Positions 29,826-38,632 of a DNA stretch of 64,000 nt are shown piece by piece. Origin of the DNA: UBA2029 sp037447125. Lineage in GTDB: Bacteria; Chloroflexota; Anaerolineae; Aggregatilineales; Aggregatilineaceae. The stretch spans positions 1-64,000 of the forward strand of contig JBBIHG010000003.1 of assembly GCA_037447125.1 (NCBI GenBank), written 5' to 3'. The notes beneath the pieces are model-generated. The model worked only from the letters and a program-made list of their open reading frames with translations, ran no database searches and had not been told where the DNA came from. The first letter of the stretch is position 1. Each line of letters opens with the position of its first letter. The position numbers and the translations under genes are program-made.

Positions 29826-29859
29826 CTTCTTGCCCAGACGCGCCACCCCCGCCACGCGG

Positions 29860-29865
29860 TATAAT
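29860..29865 (+). promoter_or_regulatory. -10 element for the FemAB operon
   Basis: A perfect TATAAT lies 36 bases before the first FemAB-like gene. No convincing -35 is seen at 16-18 bases. Confidence 0.45.
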
Positions 29866-29900
29866 CGCCTCAGCGCCGACCATACCCCGACCGGAGACTG

Positions 29901-30938
29901 ATGACCCTGCACCCGCTCACCCCCGACCCCGCCGCCTGGGACGATTTCGTCGCGGCGCACCCGCGCGCACACCTCCTGCAACTGAGCGACTGGGGCGCGC
30001 TCAAGGCCGCCTTCGGCTGGACGCCCGTCCGCGTCGCCCTGGCTGACGGCGCGGGGACGCTCGTCGCCGGCGCGCAGATGTTGCTGCGCACGCTGCCGCT
30101 CCGCCTGGGGACACTCGCCTACATCCCCGCCGGGCCGCTGGTAGAGTGGGCGGACGCGGCACAGGTTCGCGCGCTGCTGGACGCGCTCGACGCCGAGGCG
30201 CGGCAGCGTGGGGCGATCCTGCTGAAGATCGAGCCAGGGCTGGGCCTGGACAACGCCGACTTCGCCCGGCTGGGCTTTCGCCCCAGCCCGCAGACGATCC
30301 AGCCGCCGCGCACCATCGTCCTCGACCTGAGCGGCGACGAGGAGGCGATCCTGGCCCGCATGAACCAGGGCACGCGCCGCAACATCCGCAAAAGCGCCCG
30401 CTTCGAGGTCGCCATCCGCCAGGGGACGCGCGCGGACGTGGCCCGCTTCAACGCGCTGCTGGCCGAGACGGGCGCGCGCGACGAATTCGGTGTGCACGCG
30501 CCCGACTACTATCAGCGCGCCTATGACCTCTTCGCCCCGGCGGGCCGCGCCGCGCTGATCCTGGGCAGCTATGGCGGGCAAGACCTGGCGGGCGTCATGG
30601 TCTTCCGGCTGGGCGAGTGGGCCTGGTACTTCTACGGCGCGTCGTCCGACCGCGAGCGGCAGCGCATGGCCTCCTACGGCGTGCAGTGGGCGGGCATCCA
30701 GTGGGCCAGGGCCGGCGGCGCGCGCTGCTACGACCTCTACGGCGTGCCCGACGCCGAGCCGGACGCCCTGGAAGCGCAGTTCGAGGCGCGCTCCGCCGGG
30801 CTGTGGGGCGTCTACCGCTTCAAGCGCGGCTGGGGCGGGCAGGTCGTGCGCGGCGCGGGAGCCTGGGACCGTGTCTACAGCCCGCCGCTCTATGCGCTCT
30901 ACCGGCTGGCCGTGCGCCTGCTGCGCCGCGCGGAGTAG
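29901..30938 (+). CDS. FemAB-like aminoacyltransferase (peptidoglycan bridge ligase), copy 1
   Basis: A 345-residue protein of the FemX/FemAB family, whose members use aminoacyl-tRNA to add amino acids to the peptidoglycan stem peptide. Two GNAT-like halves are seen: LLQLSDWGALKAAFGW (residues 20-35) and a C-terminal half with VFRLGEWAWYFYGASSD and WGVYRFKRGWGG. The link motif MNQGTRRNIRKSARF (near 154) is diagnostic. GGAG lies before the ATG. The second copy starts five bases after its stop. Confidence 0.9.
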   Translation: MTLHPLTPDPAAWDDFVAAHPRAHLLQLSDWGALKAAFGWTPVRVALADGAGTLVAGAQMLLRTLPLRLGTLAYIPAGPLVEWADAAQVRALLDALDAEARQRGAILLKIEPGLGLDNADFARLGFRPSPQTIQPPRTIVLDLSGDEEAILARMNQGTRRNIRKSARFEVAIRQGTRADVARFNALLAETGARDEFGVHAPDYYQRAYDLFAPAGRAALILGSYGGQDLAGVMVFRLGEWAWYFYGASSDRERQRMASYGVQWAGIQWARAGGARCYDLYGVPDAEPDALEAQFEARSAGLWGVYRFKRGWGGQVVRGAGAWDRVYSPPLYALYRLAVRLLRRAE

Positions 30939-30943
30939 TCCCC

Positions 30944-32062
30944 ATGCTGACCGTCACCCCGATCACCGACCGCGACGCCTGGCACGCCCTGCTGCGCCCG
31001 CTGCCCGCCGCGCACGTCTTGCAGACATGGGACTGGGGCGAGTTCAAGCGCGGCGAGACCGGCTGGTCGCCGGAGCGCCTGGCCTTCCGCGACGAGTCCG
31101 GCGCGACGGTCGCCGCTGCCGCCGTGCTGACGCGGCGCGTCGGGCCGCTGCGCGTGATGTACGCGCCCAAAGGCCCGGCGCTGGACTGGCGCGACCCCGC
31201 CCTGGTGAGCGAAGTGCTGGCACATCTGGAGACGCTCGCCCGCCGACGCTGCGCCATCTGGCTGAAGATCGATCCGGACGCCATCGCCGGGACGGGAGTG
31301 CCCGGCGGCGCTGACCCCGACCGCCCCCCGCGCGCCGACCTGGCGGGGCAGCGGGCGCTCGACTTGCTGCGGGCGCGCGGCTGGCGCTTCAGCGCGGCGC
31401 AGGTGCAGTTCCGCAACACGCTGACGCTCGACCTGGCGCAGAGCGAAGAGGCGCTGCTGGCGGGCATGAACCAGGGCACGCGCCGCAAAATCCGCCAGGC
31501 GAGCAAGGGGGGCGTCCGCGTGCGGCCCGCTGAGTCGCCCGGCGACTTCGAGACGCTCTACGCGCTCTACCGCGTCACCGGGCAGCGGCAGGGCTTCCTC
31601 ATCCGCCCGCCGGACTATTACCGGGCGGCCTGGTCGCGCTTCATCGCGGCGGGGCTGGCGCAGGCGTTCCTGGCCGAGCACGAGGGGCGCGCCCTGGCCG
31701 GGCTGGTGCTGTTCCACTTCGGCCCCAAGGCGTGGTACTTCTATGGCATGAGTGGCAACGAGGGGCGCGAGCGGATGCCCACCTACCTGCTGCAATGGGA
31801 GGCAATCCGCTGGGCGCGGGCGCGCGGCTACGCGACCTACGACTTCTGGGGCGCGCCGGACGAATTCTGCGAGGACGCGCCGCTGTGGGGTGTCTACCGC
31901 TTCAAGGACGGCTTCGGCGGGACGGTGGTGCGGCACATCGGCGCGTGGGACTACGCGCCCTCGCGCGCGCTGTACGCGCTTTATGAGCGCGTCATGCCGC
32001 GCGTGCTGGGGGCGATGCGGCGGGGGAGAGGGGAGAAACGGCAGAGAGGGCCAGACTCATGA
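30944..32062 (+). CDS. FemAB-like aminoacyltransferase, copy 2
   Basis: A 372-residue paralogue of the upstream gene. Shared landmarks are VLQTWDWGEFKRGETGW, MNQGTRRKIRQASKGG, AWYFYGMSGNEGRERMP and WGVYRFKDGFGGTV. It is slightly longer because of an Asp/Pro-rich insertion near residues 110-135. Tandem FemAB genes usually add successive residues of an interpeptide bridge. Its stop overlaps the next start as ATGA. Confidence 0.9.
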   Translation: MLTVTPITDRDAWHALLRPLPAAHVLQTWDWGEFKRGETGWSPERLAFRDESGATVAAAAVLTRRVGPLRVMYAPKGPALDWRDPALVSEVLAHLETLARRRCAIWLKIDPDAIAGTGVPGGADPDRPPRADLAGQRALDLLRARGWRFSAAQVQFRNTLTLDLAQSEEALLAGMNQGTRRKIRQASKGGVRVRPAESPGDFETLYALYRVTGQRQGFLIRPPDYYRAAWSRFIAAGLAQAFLAEHEGRALAGLVLFHFGPKAWYFYGMSGNEGRERMPTYLLQWEAIRWARARGYATYDFWGAPDEFCEDAPLWGVYRFKDGFGGTVVRHIGAWDYAPSRALYALYERVMPRVLGAMRRGRGEKRQRGPDS

Positions 32063-32406
32063 TCAAGTTGCTGGACGACGTGGCTCTGCTGGAGGATTTG
32101 CCCGAACACGACCTACAACGCGGGCAGGTGAGGACGGTGGTGGAAGAACTCGCCCCCGGCATCTTTGAGGTGGAATTCAGCGACAGCGAAGGGCGCACCT
32201 ACGCCCTGCTGGCCCGTTTTTGTTCATCCCACGATCCTACCTCATCCACGCCTCCCTTTCCTGTCCGGTTGGAGATAATCTCACTTCACTACCTAACAGA
32301 TGCCATCTCAATGTTTCTCACGCTGCTGTCCGCCCCTGAACCCATTGGCTGGCGAGGGGCCAGGGGTGAGGTAAACCGGCGAGCATCTGCCATACGTCCA
32401 GTTTAG
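32059..32406 (+). pseudogene. DUF4926 protein truncated by an IS end
   Basis: Residues 1-52 (MIKLLDDVALLEDLPEHDL through GRTYALLA) match the small DUF4926 family, which often sits beside toxin-antitoxin-type genes. Translation begins by ATGA overlap with the FemAB gene. After base 32216 the frame runs into the left IS1-like end, so the last 60 or so residues are non-native. The normal C-terminal strand of the family is missing. Confidence 0.65.
32217..32294 (-). mobile_element. IS1-like element end, left boundary of the xylan island
   Basis: About 75 bases match the right-hand copy (40928-41002) in inverted orientation with only a few mismatches. The tip reads AGGTAGTGAAGTGAG. This copy retains only the terminal sequence and the first few transposase codons, pointing away from the island. 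Confidence 0.75.
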
Positions 32407-32469
32407 CAAGATACGCCAGTATCAGTAGGAGTCACGCCCAATGCTGCCAGCTCGGGCTGGCCCTGGGCC

Positions 32470-34836
32470 TCAGCAGGTAATTTCCGTGAAATACCGTCCC
32501 TTATGAGAGACTTCCGTAACGCCGCCGGCGATCTCAAACTCGCCTCTGCAGGCGATGTTGGTCGCGGAATTGCCGATGCACACTTCAACACGACCCGGTT
32601 CAACTACGTAGCGCATGTCGCGATCGTAGAAGGCCAGCAGACTCACCGGCAGCTCAAAGGTGATAGTCCTACGCTGACCCGGAGCCAATGTGATGCGCTG
32701 GAATCCCTTTAGCTCCTGCACCGGGCGCGTAATACTGGATACCAGATCGCGCACGTAAAGCTGCACGACTTCGTCTCCTGCGCGATCCCCAACGTTGGTC
32801 ACGTCCACCTGGATCATGACGGTGTCACTTGCACGCACGGTCTCGGGCGTGATGCGCAGATTGGCGATCTCGAAGCGGGTATAGCTCAGCCCGTAGCCGA
32901 ATGGATACAGCGGGTGCACGCTGGTATCGACGTAATGCTCTTTCCAGTGCGAGCGATTACCGGAGGGTTTGTGGTTGTAGAACAGCGGGATCTGCCCGAC
33001 ATGGCGCGGAAAGGTCACCGGCAGCTTGCCGCCCGGATTGACGTCACCAAAGAGCACATCGGCGACGGCGTTAGCGCCCTCCTCTCCGGGCAGCCAGGCT
33101 TCCAGAATCGCCGGCACGTGCTCCGCTGCCCAGGTGATAGTCATCGGGCGCCCGTTGATCAGGACCAGCACCACAGGCGTGCCGGTCGCCGCCACAGCGC
33201 GCAGCAGATCGTCCTGCACGCCGGGCAGGTTCAGATTGGCGCGGTCACGCGCTTCCCCACACGTGCAGTCTTCCGTCAGTCCGGCCTTGTCGCCAAGCAC
33301 CAGGATTGCCACATCGGCCGCCTGGGCGAGTGCAACTGCTTCAGCGAAGCCAGCGGTGGAGTCGCCCAGCACGTCACAGCCTCTGGTATAGCGTACATCA
33401 GCCGCGGGCACGGCAGCGCGGATCGCCTCCAAGACGCTGATCATGTCCACCGGACGATCCACGACCTGGACTTCATGATCCGGCGTGGCGGTGTTGAACA
33501 CGGCAAGGGTCTGGGCTTCGCGCAGAGTCTCGGTGTGGGCGGGATAGGAGTAGTCACCCATCAGGTTCCGCACCGAGTCTGCATTGGGGCCGATCACGGC
33601 GATGCGCGCTGTCTGTTTGCACAGCGGCAGCAGGCCAGCTTCGTTCTTGAGCAGGACCATGCTCTTGCGGGCGACTTCGCGGGCCAGCGCGCGCTGCGCC
33701 GGCGTATCAAAAACCTCGATGACACGCTGCTCGTCAACATAGGGCTGCTCAAACAGACCCAGCCGGAACTTGAACGCCAGCACGCGCGACACCGCCGCAT
33801 CCACGAGCGCGATATCGATCTGCCCGCTCTCCAACCCGGCCTTCAACGGACTGCCGAAACAATCGGTGCTGGGCAGTTCGACCTCAATGCCGGCTTGCAG
33901 GGCCAACGCTGCCGCTTCAGTCTTGCCAGCGACGACGCGATGGTAGCCGGCGAGCATGTCCACCGTGAAGTAGTCTGACACAATCAGCCCGTCAAAACCG
34001 AGCTGCTCACGCAGCAGTGAGCGAAGCAGGGTGACCGAGCCGCCGCATGGCACTCCGTCCATCTCGTGATAGGCGTTCATGATCGACGCCAGGCCCGCTT
34101 CGCGTATGGCCGCCTCGAAGGGGCGCACGAAGACCTCGCGCAGCTCGCGATCCGGCAGGGATACCGGGGCCCAGTTGCGCCCGCCTTCGCTCATGCCGTG
34201 GCCCACGAAGTGCTTGGCGGTGGCGACGATCCCTTCGGCCCATGACGGGCCCTGCAGCCCCTGGATGAAGGCTGAGCCAAGCCTTCCTGCCAGGTAGGGG
34301 TCCTCGCCGAAGGTCTCCTCGATGCGTCCCCACCGCGGATCGCGGGTGATGTCCAGCACGGGAGCCAGCGCCTGGTGACCGCCGACGGCGCGCATCTGCG
34401 TGCGGATCACTTCGCCCATCGCCTCCGTGATCGCTACGTCCCAGGTGCTCGCCACCCCAATCGCCTGCGGGAAGACGGTCGCCCCCTGGGCCATGTAGCC
34501 ACTGCAGCATTCTTCATGCACTATTGCCGGAATGCCCAGGCGTGTGCGCGTGACCAGAAACCGTTGGGCCGCATTGGCGACGGCTGCGCTTTGGGCTGGA
34601 GGCAGGTTGGTTGACCCGCCGATACGCGTGATCTGCCCAATGCCATACTTCAGCCGGGCTTGGGCGCGCGTTTCTGAGAAGTCCATACCTTCCAGCACTT
34701 CAAAAGCCCAGGCACTGCCCAGCTGAGCGAGTTTCTCGTCCACCGTCATCTGCGCCAACAGGTCGCGGACTCGCGCATCGATGGACTGAGACGCATCGCG
34801 GTAGAGGCCGCGGGTTGCGGTTCGGGTGTCTGCCAT
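32470..34836 (-). CDS. glycoside hydrolase family 3 beta-glycosidase (beta-glucosidase/xylosidase)
   Basis: A 788-residue cytoplasmic enzyme without a signal peptide. The N-terminal TIM barrel carries KHF (208-210) and the nucleophile Asp288 in IVSDYFTVD. An alpha/beta sandwich (about 390-600) and a C-terminal fibronectin III-like domain (ELKGFQRITLAPGQ) follow. Context with a reducing-end xylanase and a sugar importer favours xylo-oligosaccharides as substrate. AGGAG eight bases upstream sets the start. It is divergent from lacI, and an operator overlaps its promoter. Confidence 0.93.
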   Translation of the reverse strand: MADTRTATRGLYRDASQSIDARVRDLLAQMTVDEKLAQLGSAWAFEVLEGMDFSETRAQARLKYGIGQITRIGGSTNLPPAQSAAVANAAQRFLVTRTRLGIPAIVHEECCSGYMAQGATVFPQAIGVASTWDVAITEAMGEVIRTQMRAVGGHQALAPVLDITRDPRWGRIEETFGEDPYLAGRLGSAFIQGLQGPSWAEGIVATAKHFVGHGMSEGGRNWAPVSLPDRELREVFVRPFEAAIREAGLASIMNAYHEMDGVPCGGSVTLLRSLLREQLGFDGLIVSDYFTVDMLAGYHRVVAGKTEAAALALQAGIEVELPSTDCFGSPLKAGLESGQIDIALVDAAVSRVLAFKFRLGLFEQPYVDEQRVIEVFDTPAQRALAREVARKSMVLLKNEAGLLPLCKQTARIAVIGPNADSVRNLMGDYSYPAHTETLREAQTLAVFNTATPDHEVQVVDRPVDMISVLEAIRAAVPAADVRYTRGCDVLGDSTAGFAEAVALAQAADVAILVLGDKAGLTEDCTCGEARDRANLNLPGVQDDLLRAVAATGTPVVLVLINGRPMTITWAAEHVPAILEAWLPGEEGANAVADVLFGDVNPGGKLPVTFPRHVGQIPLFYNHKPSGNRSHWKEHYVDTSVHPLYPFGYGLSYTRFEIANLRITPETVRASDTVMIQVDVTNVGDRAGDEVVQLYVRDLVSSITRPVQELKGFQRITLAPGQRRTITFELPVSLLAFYDRDMRYVVEPGRVEVCIGNSATNIACRGEFEIAGGVTEVSHKGRYFTEITC

Positions 34837-34946
34837 CCAAAAGACTCCTGCTGAAAATCGGCCACTCAAAGAACGGCGTGCTGCAAACCGGGCAAGCGCC
34901 GGACCACCAACAAGTCGTGCAGGGCGCTTGACATTGGTCAGGAGTC

Positions 34947-34976
34947 ATTATAGACTGATTTTGATAACGTTTGCAA
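34947..34976 (-). promoter_or_regulatory. promoter of the GH3 gene
   Basis: On the minus strand TTGCAA (34971-34976) and a perfect TATAAT (34947-34952) are separated by 18 bases. Operator 1 overlaps the -35 and spacer, as expected for repression. Confidence 0.6.
34962..34975. promoter_or_regulatory. LacI-family operator 1
   Basis: Reads TGATAACGTTTGCA, the reverse complement of TGCAAACGTTATCA. It contains the AACGTT core typical of LacI/CcpA-like operators and matches operator 2 at 13 of 14 positions. Confidence 0.7.
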
Positions 34977-35102
34977 TAGGGTTGCCTGGAAACAGCGCGA
35001 TTCTGTCCGCAGGGCCTGCCGTAAGGCCGGGTCTTCGGGCGAAGACCAAGAGCAGAGGGCGGGCCGGCGGTCTGAATAGGCGACGTCTCTTGGGGGCGAT
35101 TC

Positions 35103-35116
35103 TGCAAACGTTGTCA
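35103..35116. promoter_or_regulatory. LacI-family operator 2
   Basis: Reads TGCAAACGTTGTCA and ends five bases before the lacI start codon. Binding here would block lacI expression, so autoregulation is likely. Confidence 0.7.
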
Positions 35117-35121
35117 AAGAG

Positions 35122-36165
35122 ATGCCTGCTGTGAACAACGACAAGAAGCTCCCCAGTATCACCATTGTGGATGTCGCCCGCGAGGCCGGCGTGTCGTACT
35201 CGACTGTCTCACGCGTTGTGAACAACTACGAGTACGTCAAGCCCGAAACCCGCGAGAAGGTCCTCAATGCCACGATGCGTCTGGGGTACGTCGTGAATCA
35301 GCCGGCGCGCAGTCTGCGCGGGGGACGCTCGCAAGTCGTCGGGCTGCTGGTCCCCGATGTCGGCAACAGCTACATCGGGGCGATCATCCGGGGCATTGAC
35401 GCCGAGCTCGCCGCCAACCAGTACGACCTCATGCTCTACACCACTCACCGGCAGAAGACCCGTGAATCGACCTACGTCGCGACGATCACCCGCGGGCTGG
35501 CCGATGGTCTGCTCCTGCTGCTGCCGACAAATGTGGAAGCCTATCTGGCCACGCTCCAGCAGCGGCAGTTCCCGCATGTGCTGATCGATTACCAGCATGT
35601 CGCGAACGACCTGACTTCGACGGTGCAGGCGACCAACTGGCAGGGAGCCTATGAGGCGACCCGCTATTTGATCGCGCTGGGTCACCGACGGATCGCCTAC
35701 ATCATTGGGCTGAAAGAGATGCAGTGTGCGCTGGACCGGCTGCAGGGGTACGGTGACGCACTTGCCGCGCACGGCATCCCCTACGATCCGGAACTGGTTT
35801 ATCCCGGCGACTTCTTCCGCCCGCAGGGGTATGAAGCCGCCCAAAGGTTCCTGGCTTTGCCCCGGCCTCCCACCGCTGTGTTCGCCGCGAATGACAGCTC
35901 CGCGTTTGGTGTGATGGAGGCGGTGACTCGTCTGGGACTGCGTGTGCCAGACGACGTGTCGGTGATCGGGTTTGACGACACCATCGAGGCCCAGCAGGTC
36001 CATCCCGGGCTGACCACCGTGCGCCAGCCACTCGAAGAGATGGGGCGGGTGGCGGCGCGGATTCTGCTCAGACGGCTGGACAATCCTGATCTACCGGGGG
36101 AGCGCGTTGAGCTCCCGACCACACTGGTCGAGCGCGACTCGTGTAGGCCACCTCGTCCCCAATAG
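35122..36165 (+). CDS. LacI-family transcriptional regulator of the xylo-oligosaccharide locus
   Basis: A 347-residue repressor. The N-terminal helix-turn-helix is TIVDVAREAGVSYSTVSRVV (residues 14-33), with hinge helix QPARSLRGG near 59-67. A periplasmic-binding-like effector domain follows, ending FDDTIEAQQVHPGLTTVRQP. The ATG at 35122 has a weak ribosome site. A GTG three codons later is an alternative, better placed from the AAAGAG sequence. It most likely senses an imported sugar and controls the flanking genes through the two operators. Confidence 0.93.
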   Translation: MPAVNNDKKLPSITIVDVAREAGVSYSTVSRVVNNYEYVKPETREKVLNATMRLGYVVNQPARSLRGGRSQVVGLLVPDVGNSYIGAIIRGIDAELAANQYDLMLYTTHRQKTRESTYVATITRGLADGLLLLLPTNVEAYLATLQQRQFPHVLIDYQHVANDLTSTVQATNWQGAYEATRYLIALGHRRIAYIIGLKEMQCALDRLQGYGDALAAHGIPYDPELVYPGDFFRPQGYEAAQRFLALPRPPTAVFAANDSSAFGVMEAVTRLGLRVPDDVSVIGFDDTIEAQQVHPGLTTVRQPLEEMGRVAARILLRRLDNPDLPGERVELPTTLVERDSCRPPRPQ

Positions 36166-36242
36166 CGCGTTTTTTGTGTGTACGGCTCTGGCGCAATCAG
36201 GCCGGAGCATAAAGACCCAAGTAGCTATCCAAGGAGAATATC

Positions 36243-37520
36243 ATGAGAGTCTTGCGCAGTGTTCTGGTTCTGGCCCTGGTGTTGGGCGTAGTGGGCGGCA
36301 TGGCGGGCCTCAAGCCCACTGCCGCGCAGTCCACCGTCACCATCAACTGGTGGCATATTCAGGAGGCGTTGCAAGGTGGCGATTTCTGGGCTGAGGTGGC
36401 GGCTGAGTACGAAGCCTTGCACCCCAATGTCAACATCGAGATCACTTTCCTGGAGAACGAGGCGTTCAAGAGCCAGATCGTGACCGTGATGCAGGCCGAA
36501 CAACCCCCGGATCTGTTCCAGAGCTGGGGCGGCGGCGTGCTGTGGAACTATGCGAATGCCGGCCTGGTGCGCGACATTTCCGCCGAACTGAAGGGCGAAT
36601 GGTACGACTCATTCGCGATGCCTGCCGCGGTTGAGATGTTCGGGCAGAATGGCGAATACTACGGCGTCCCCTGGGACTGGGGTGCGGTTGGCTTCTTCTA
36701 CAACAAGGCCCTGTTCGCGCAGGCGGGCCTCGATCCCGAGAATCCCCCCACCACCTGGACGGACTTCCTCGACGCAGTGCGGGCCCTGAAGGATTCCGGC
36801 ACCATCCCGATCGCGCTGGGTGAAGGCGACCGGTGGCCGGGCCACTTCTGGTTTGTCTATCTGGCGCTCCGTATTGGCGGCGCTGAGGCATTCCTGAACG
36901 CCTACAACCGTGAAGGGTCGTTCGCTGATGAGGCGTTTGTTCAGGCAGGCGAAAGGCTGGCGGAACTGGCCGCCCTGCAGCCCTTCCAAGAGGGGTTCAT
37001 GGGCATGGGCTACGGGGACCAGGCCCGTCTGGTCGGCGATGGCCTGGCCGCCATGGAGCTGATGGGACAGTGGGCGCCCGGCGCGCAGGTTAGCAACAGC
37101 GAGCAGGGTGGCATCGGCGAGGATCTGGGCTTCTTCCCCTTCCCAATGGTTGAAGGCGGAGTGGGCGATCCGACCGACATCCTGGGTGGTGGCAATGGGT
37201 TTGTCGTCGGCAAGAACGCGCCAGATGAGACCATTGACTTCCTGAAGTACCTCACCAGCGAAGGGGTTCAGGAGCGCACGTTCTTCGCCATTCCGGTGGT
37301 CGCCGCCGCGACAGATGTCCTGGCTGATGATCCGATCTTGACCAAGATCCTCGAGATGCGCGACAACGCGAACTACGCCCAGTTGTACTACGATCAGTTC
37401 TTGCCCCCGTCGGTTGCCCAGGCGGTGCTCGACGCAGTGCAGGGTCTATTGGCTGGCGAGCTTTCGCCTGAAGAGGCCGCTATGTATATTGAGGATGAAG
37501 CCTCGCTTGCGCTTGACTGA
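36243..37520 (+). CDS. ABC transporter sugar-binding protein
   Basis: A 425-residue family 1 extracellular solute-binding protein. The signal peptide ends near TAAQS and has no lipobox Cys, so it is released rather than lipid-anchored, which is unusual in a monoderm. The mature part starts with TINWWHIQEALQGGDFW; DLFQSWGGGVLWNYA and YGVPWDWGAVGFFYN are typical of the CUT1 sugar group. AAGGAG precedes the ATG. A strong hairpin follows the gene. Confidence 0.93.
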   Translation: MRVLRSVLVLALVLGVVGGMAGLKPTAAQSTVTINWWHIQEALQGGDFWAEVAAEYEALHPNVNIEITFLENEAFKSQIVTVMQAEQPPDLFQSWGGGVLWNYANAGLVRDISAELKGEWYDSFAMPAAVEMFGQNGEYYGVPWDWGAVGFFYNKALFAQAGLDPENPPTTWTDFLDAVRALKDSGTIPIALGEGDRWPGHFWFVYLALRIGGAEAFLNAYNREGSFADEAFVQAGERLAELAALQPFQEGFMGMGYGDQARLVGDGLAAMELMGQWAPGAQVSNSEQGGIGEDLGFFPFPMVEGGVGDPTDILGGGNGFVVGKNAPDETIDFLKYLTSEGVQERTFFAIPVVAAATDVLADDPILTKILEMRDNANYAQLYYDQFLPPSVAQAVLDAVQGLLAGELSPEEAAMYIEDEASLALD

Positions 37521-37532
37521 GCGATAAGGCCC

Positions 37533-37581
37533 GAAGGTGTGGGGCTGCCGTCCGTCCACCAGCGGCTGCCCCCACGCCTTC
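37533..37581 (+). other. intercistronic stem-loop after the binding-protein gene
   Basis: GAAGGTGTGGGGCTGCCG pairs with CGGCTGCCCCCACGCCTTC over about 18 bases. Such hairpins typically protect the upstream message or cause partial termination, giving more binding protein than permease. There is no T-tract, so read-through is expected. Confidence 0.7.
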
Positions 37582-37632
37582 TATTCAGCAGATGCTCAAC
37601 ACGTTCGTGACAGCCGTATAAGGGATGCCGCT

Positions 37633-38610
37633 ATGTCTGCCAAAACCAATACGCTGCTACGAGGTTGGGTTGCTGCGCAGTGTGAGCGTGCGCGTCGAAA
37701 TCTCGATAAGCTGATCCTGATCCCCCTCTTTGTGCTGCCGGGGATGATTCTGTTCTTCACTTTTGTGTTGATGCCGGTGGCGCAGTCGGCCCGCTACAGC
37801 CTGTACGAGTGGGATGGTTTTGGCACACCCAGCAACTTTGCGGAACTCAGGGGCGACGATCAGATCCCGCTGGGGAACTACGAGAAGCTGTTCAATCACG
37901 GGGACTTTCGCACGGCCCTCCGTAACAGCTCGCTGCTGATGCTGCTCTCGTTGGCGGTCCAATTGCCGATCGCGCTGATCCTGGCTCTACTGGTCGGGCG
38001 AGGAGACCTGCCAGGCCGCACGTTCTTCCGGGGGCTGCTGTTCGTCCCCTATGTGTTCTCGGAGATTATCGCCGCGATCATCTGGCAGTACGTGCTGCGC
38101 GGCAACGCTGAGGGTCCAGCCAACCAGTTGTTCGCCTCCTTCATTCCTAACTTCGGGGCGGTCGATTGGCTCGGTGACAGGCAGTACGTGATGTATGCCA
38201 TCTTCGCCGTCCTCACCTGGAAGTACTTCGGCTTCTACATGATCCTGTATATGGCAGGTTTGCAGGGCGTGCCCAAAGACCTCGAAGAAGCCGGGCGCGT
38301 CGACGGGGCCAACTGGCTCCAGGTGCTGCGCTGGATCACCCTGCCGATGATGGGCAACACGTTGCGCCTGACAGTGTTCCTCTCGGTGCTGGGATCATTT
38401 CAGCAGTTCGTGGTCGTCCAGGTGCTGACCCGCGGCGGCAACCCGTTCAACGAGGGCCACGTGATCGCCACGTATCTTTTCAAGTTCGGGTTCAAACGCT
38501 TCGATATGGGCTATGGCAGTGCGGTGGCAGTGGTGCTGTTTTTAATCTGTCTGGCCTTCTCTATCGGATACCAGCGCATGGTGATGCAGCGCGACTACCA
38601 GGATCTGTAG
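37633..38610 (+). CDS. ABC sugar transporter permease (MalF-like)
   Basis: A 325-residue inner-membrane permease with six helices. The EAA loop, which contacts the ATPase, is EEAGRVDGANWLQVLRWITL near residues 218-237. The start at 37633 lies beyond the hairpin; the earlier in-frame codon at 37537 is inside it. No ATPase gene is present, so a shared MsmK-type ATPase elsewhere is likely. Confidence 0.93.
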   Translation: MSAKTNTLLRGWVAAQCERARRNLDKLILIPLFVLPGMILFFTFVLMPVAQSARYSLYEWDGFGTPSNFAELRGDDQIPLGNYEKLFNHGDFRTALRNSSLLMLLSLAVQLPIALILALLVGRGDLPGRTFFRGLLFVPYVFSEIIAAIIWQYVLRGNAEGPANQLFASFIPNFGAVDWLGDRQYVMYAIFAVLTWKYFGFYMILYMAGLQGVPKDLEEAGRVDGANWLQVLRWITLPMMGNTLRLTVFLSVLGSFQQFVVVQVLTRGGNPFNEGHVIATYLFKFGFKRFDMGYGSAVAVVLFLICLAFSIGYQRMVMQRDYQDL

Positions 38611-38632
38611 CGGTTCCATAGAGGGAAACTCG

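Larger units (their letters stand above)
34837..35121. other. divergent regulatory region between GH3 and lacI genes
   Basis: It contains the GH3 promoter and two LacI-type operators about 140 bases apart, a spacing that could permit DNA looping. No gene is seen. Confidence 0.6.

Noticed and set aside
32914..33978. 354-codon plus frame opposite the GH3 gene
   Set aside because: Antisense shadow; the minus strand has the GH3 catalytic motifs.
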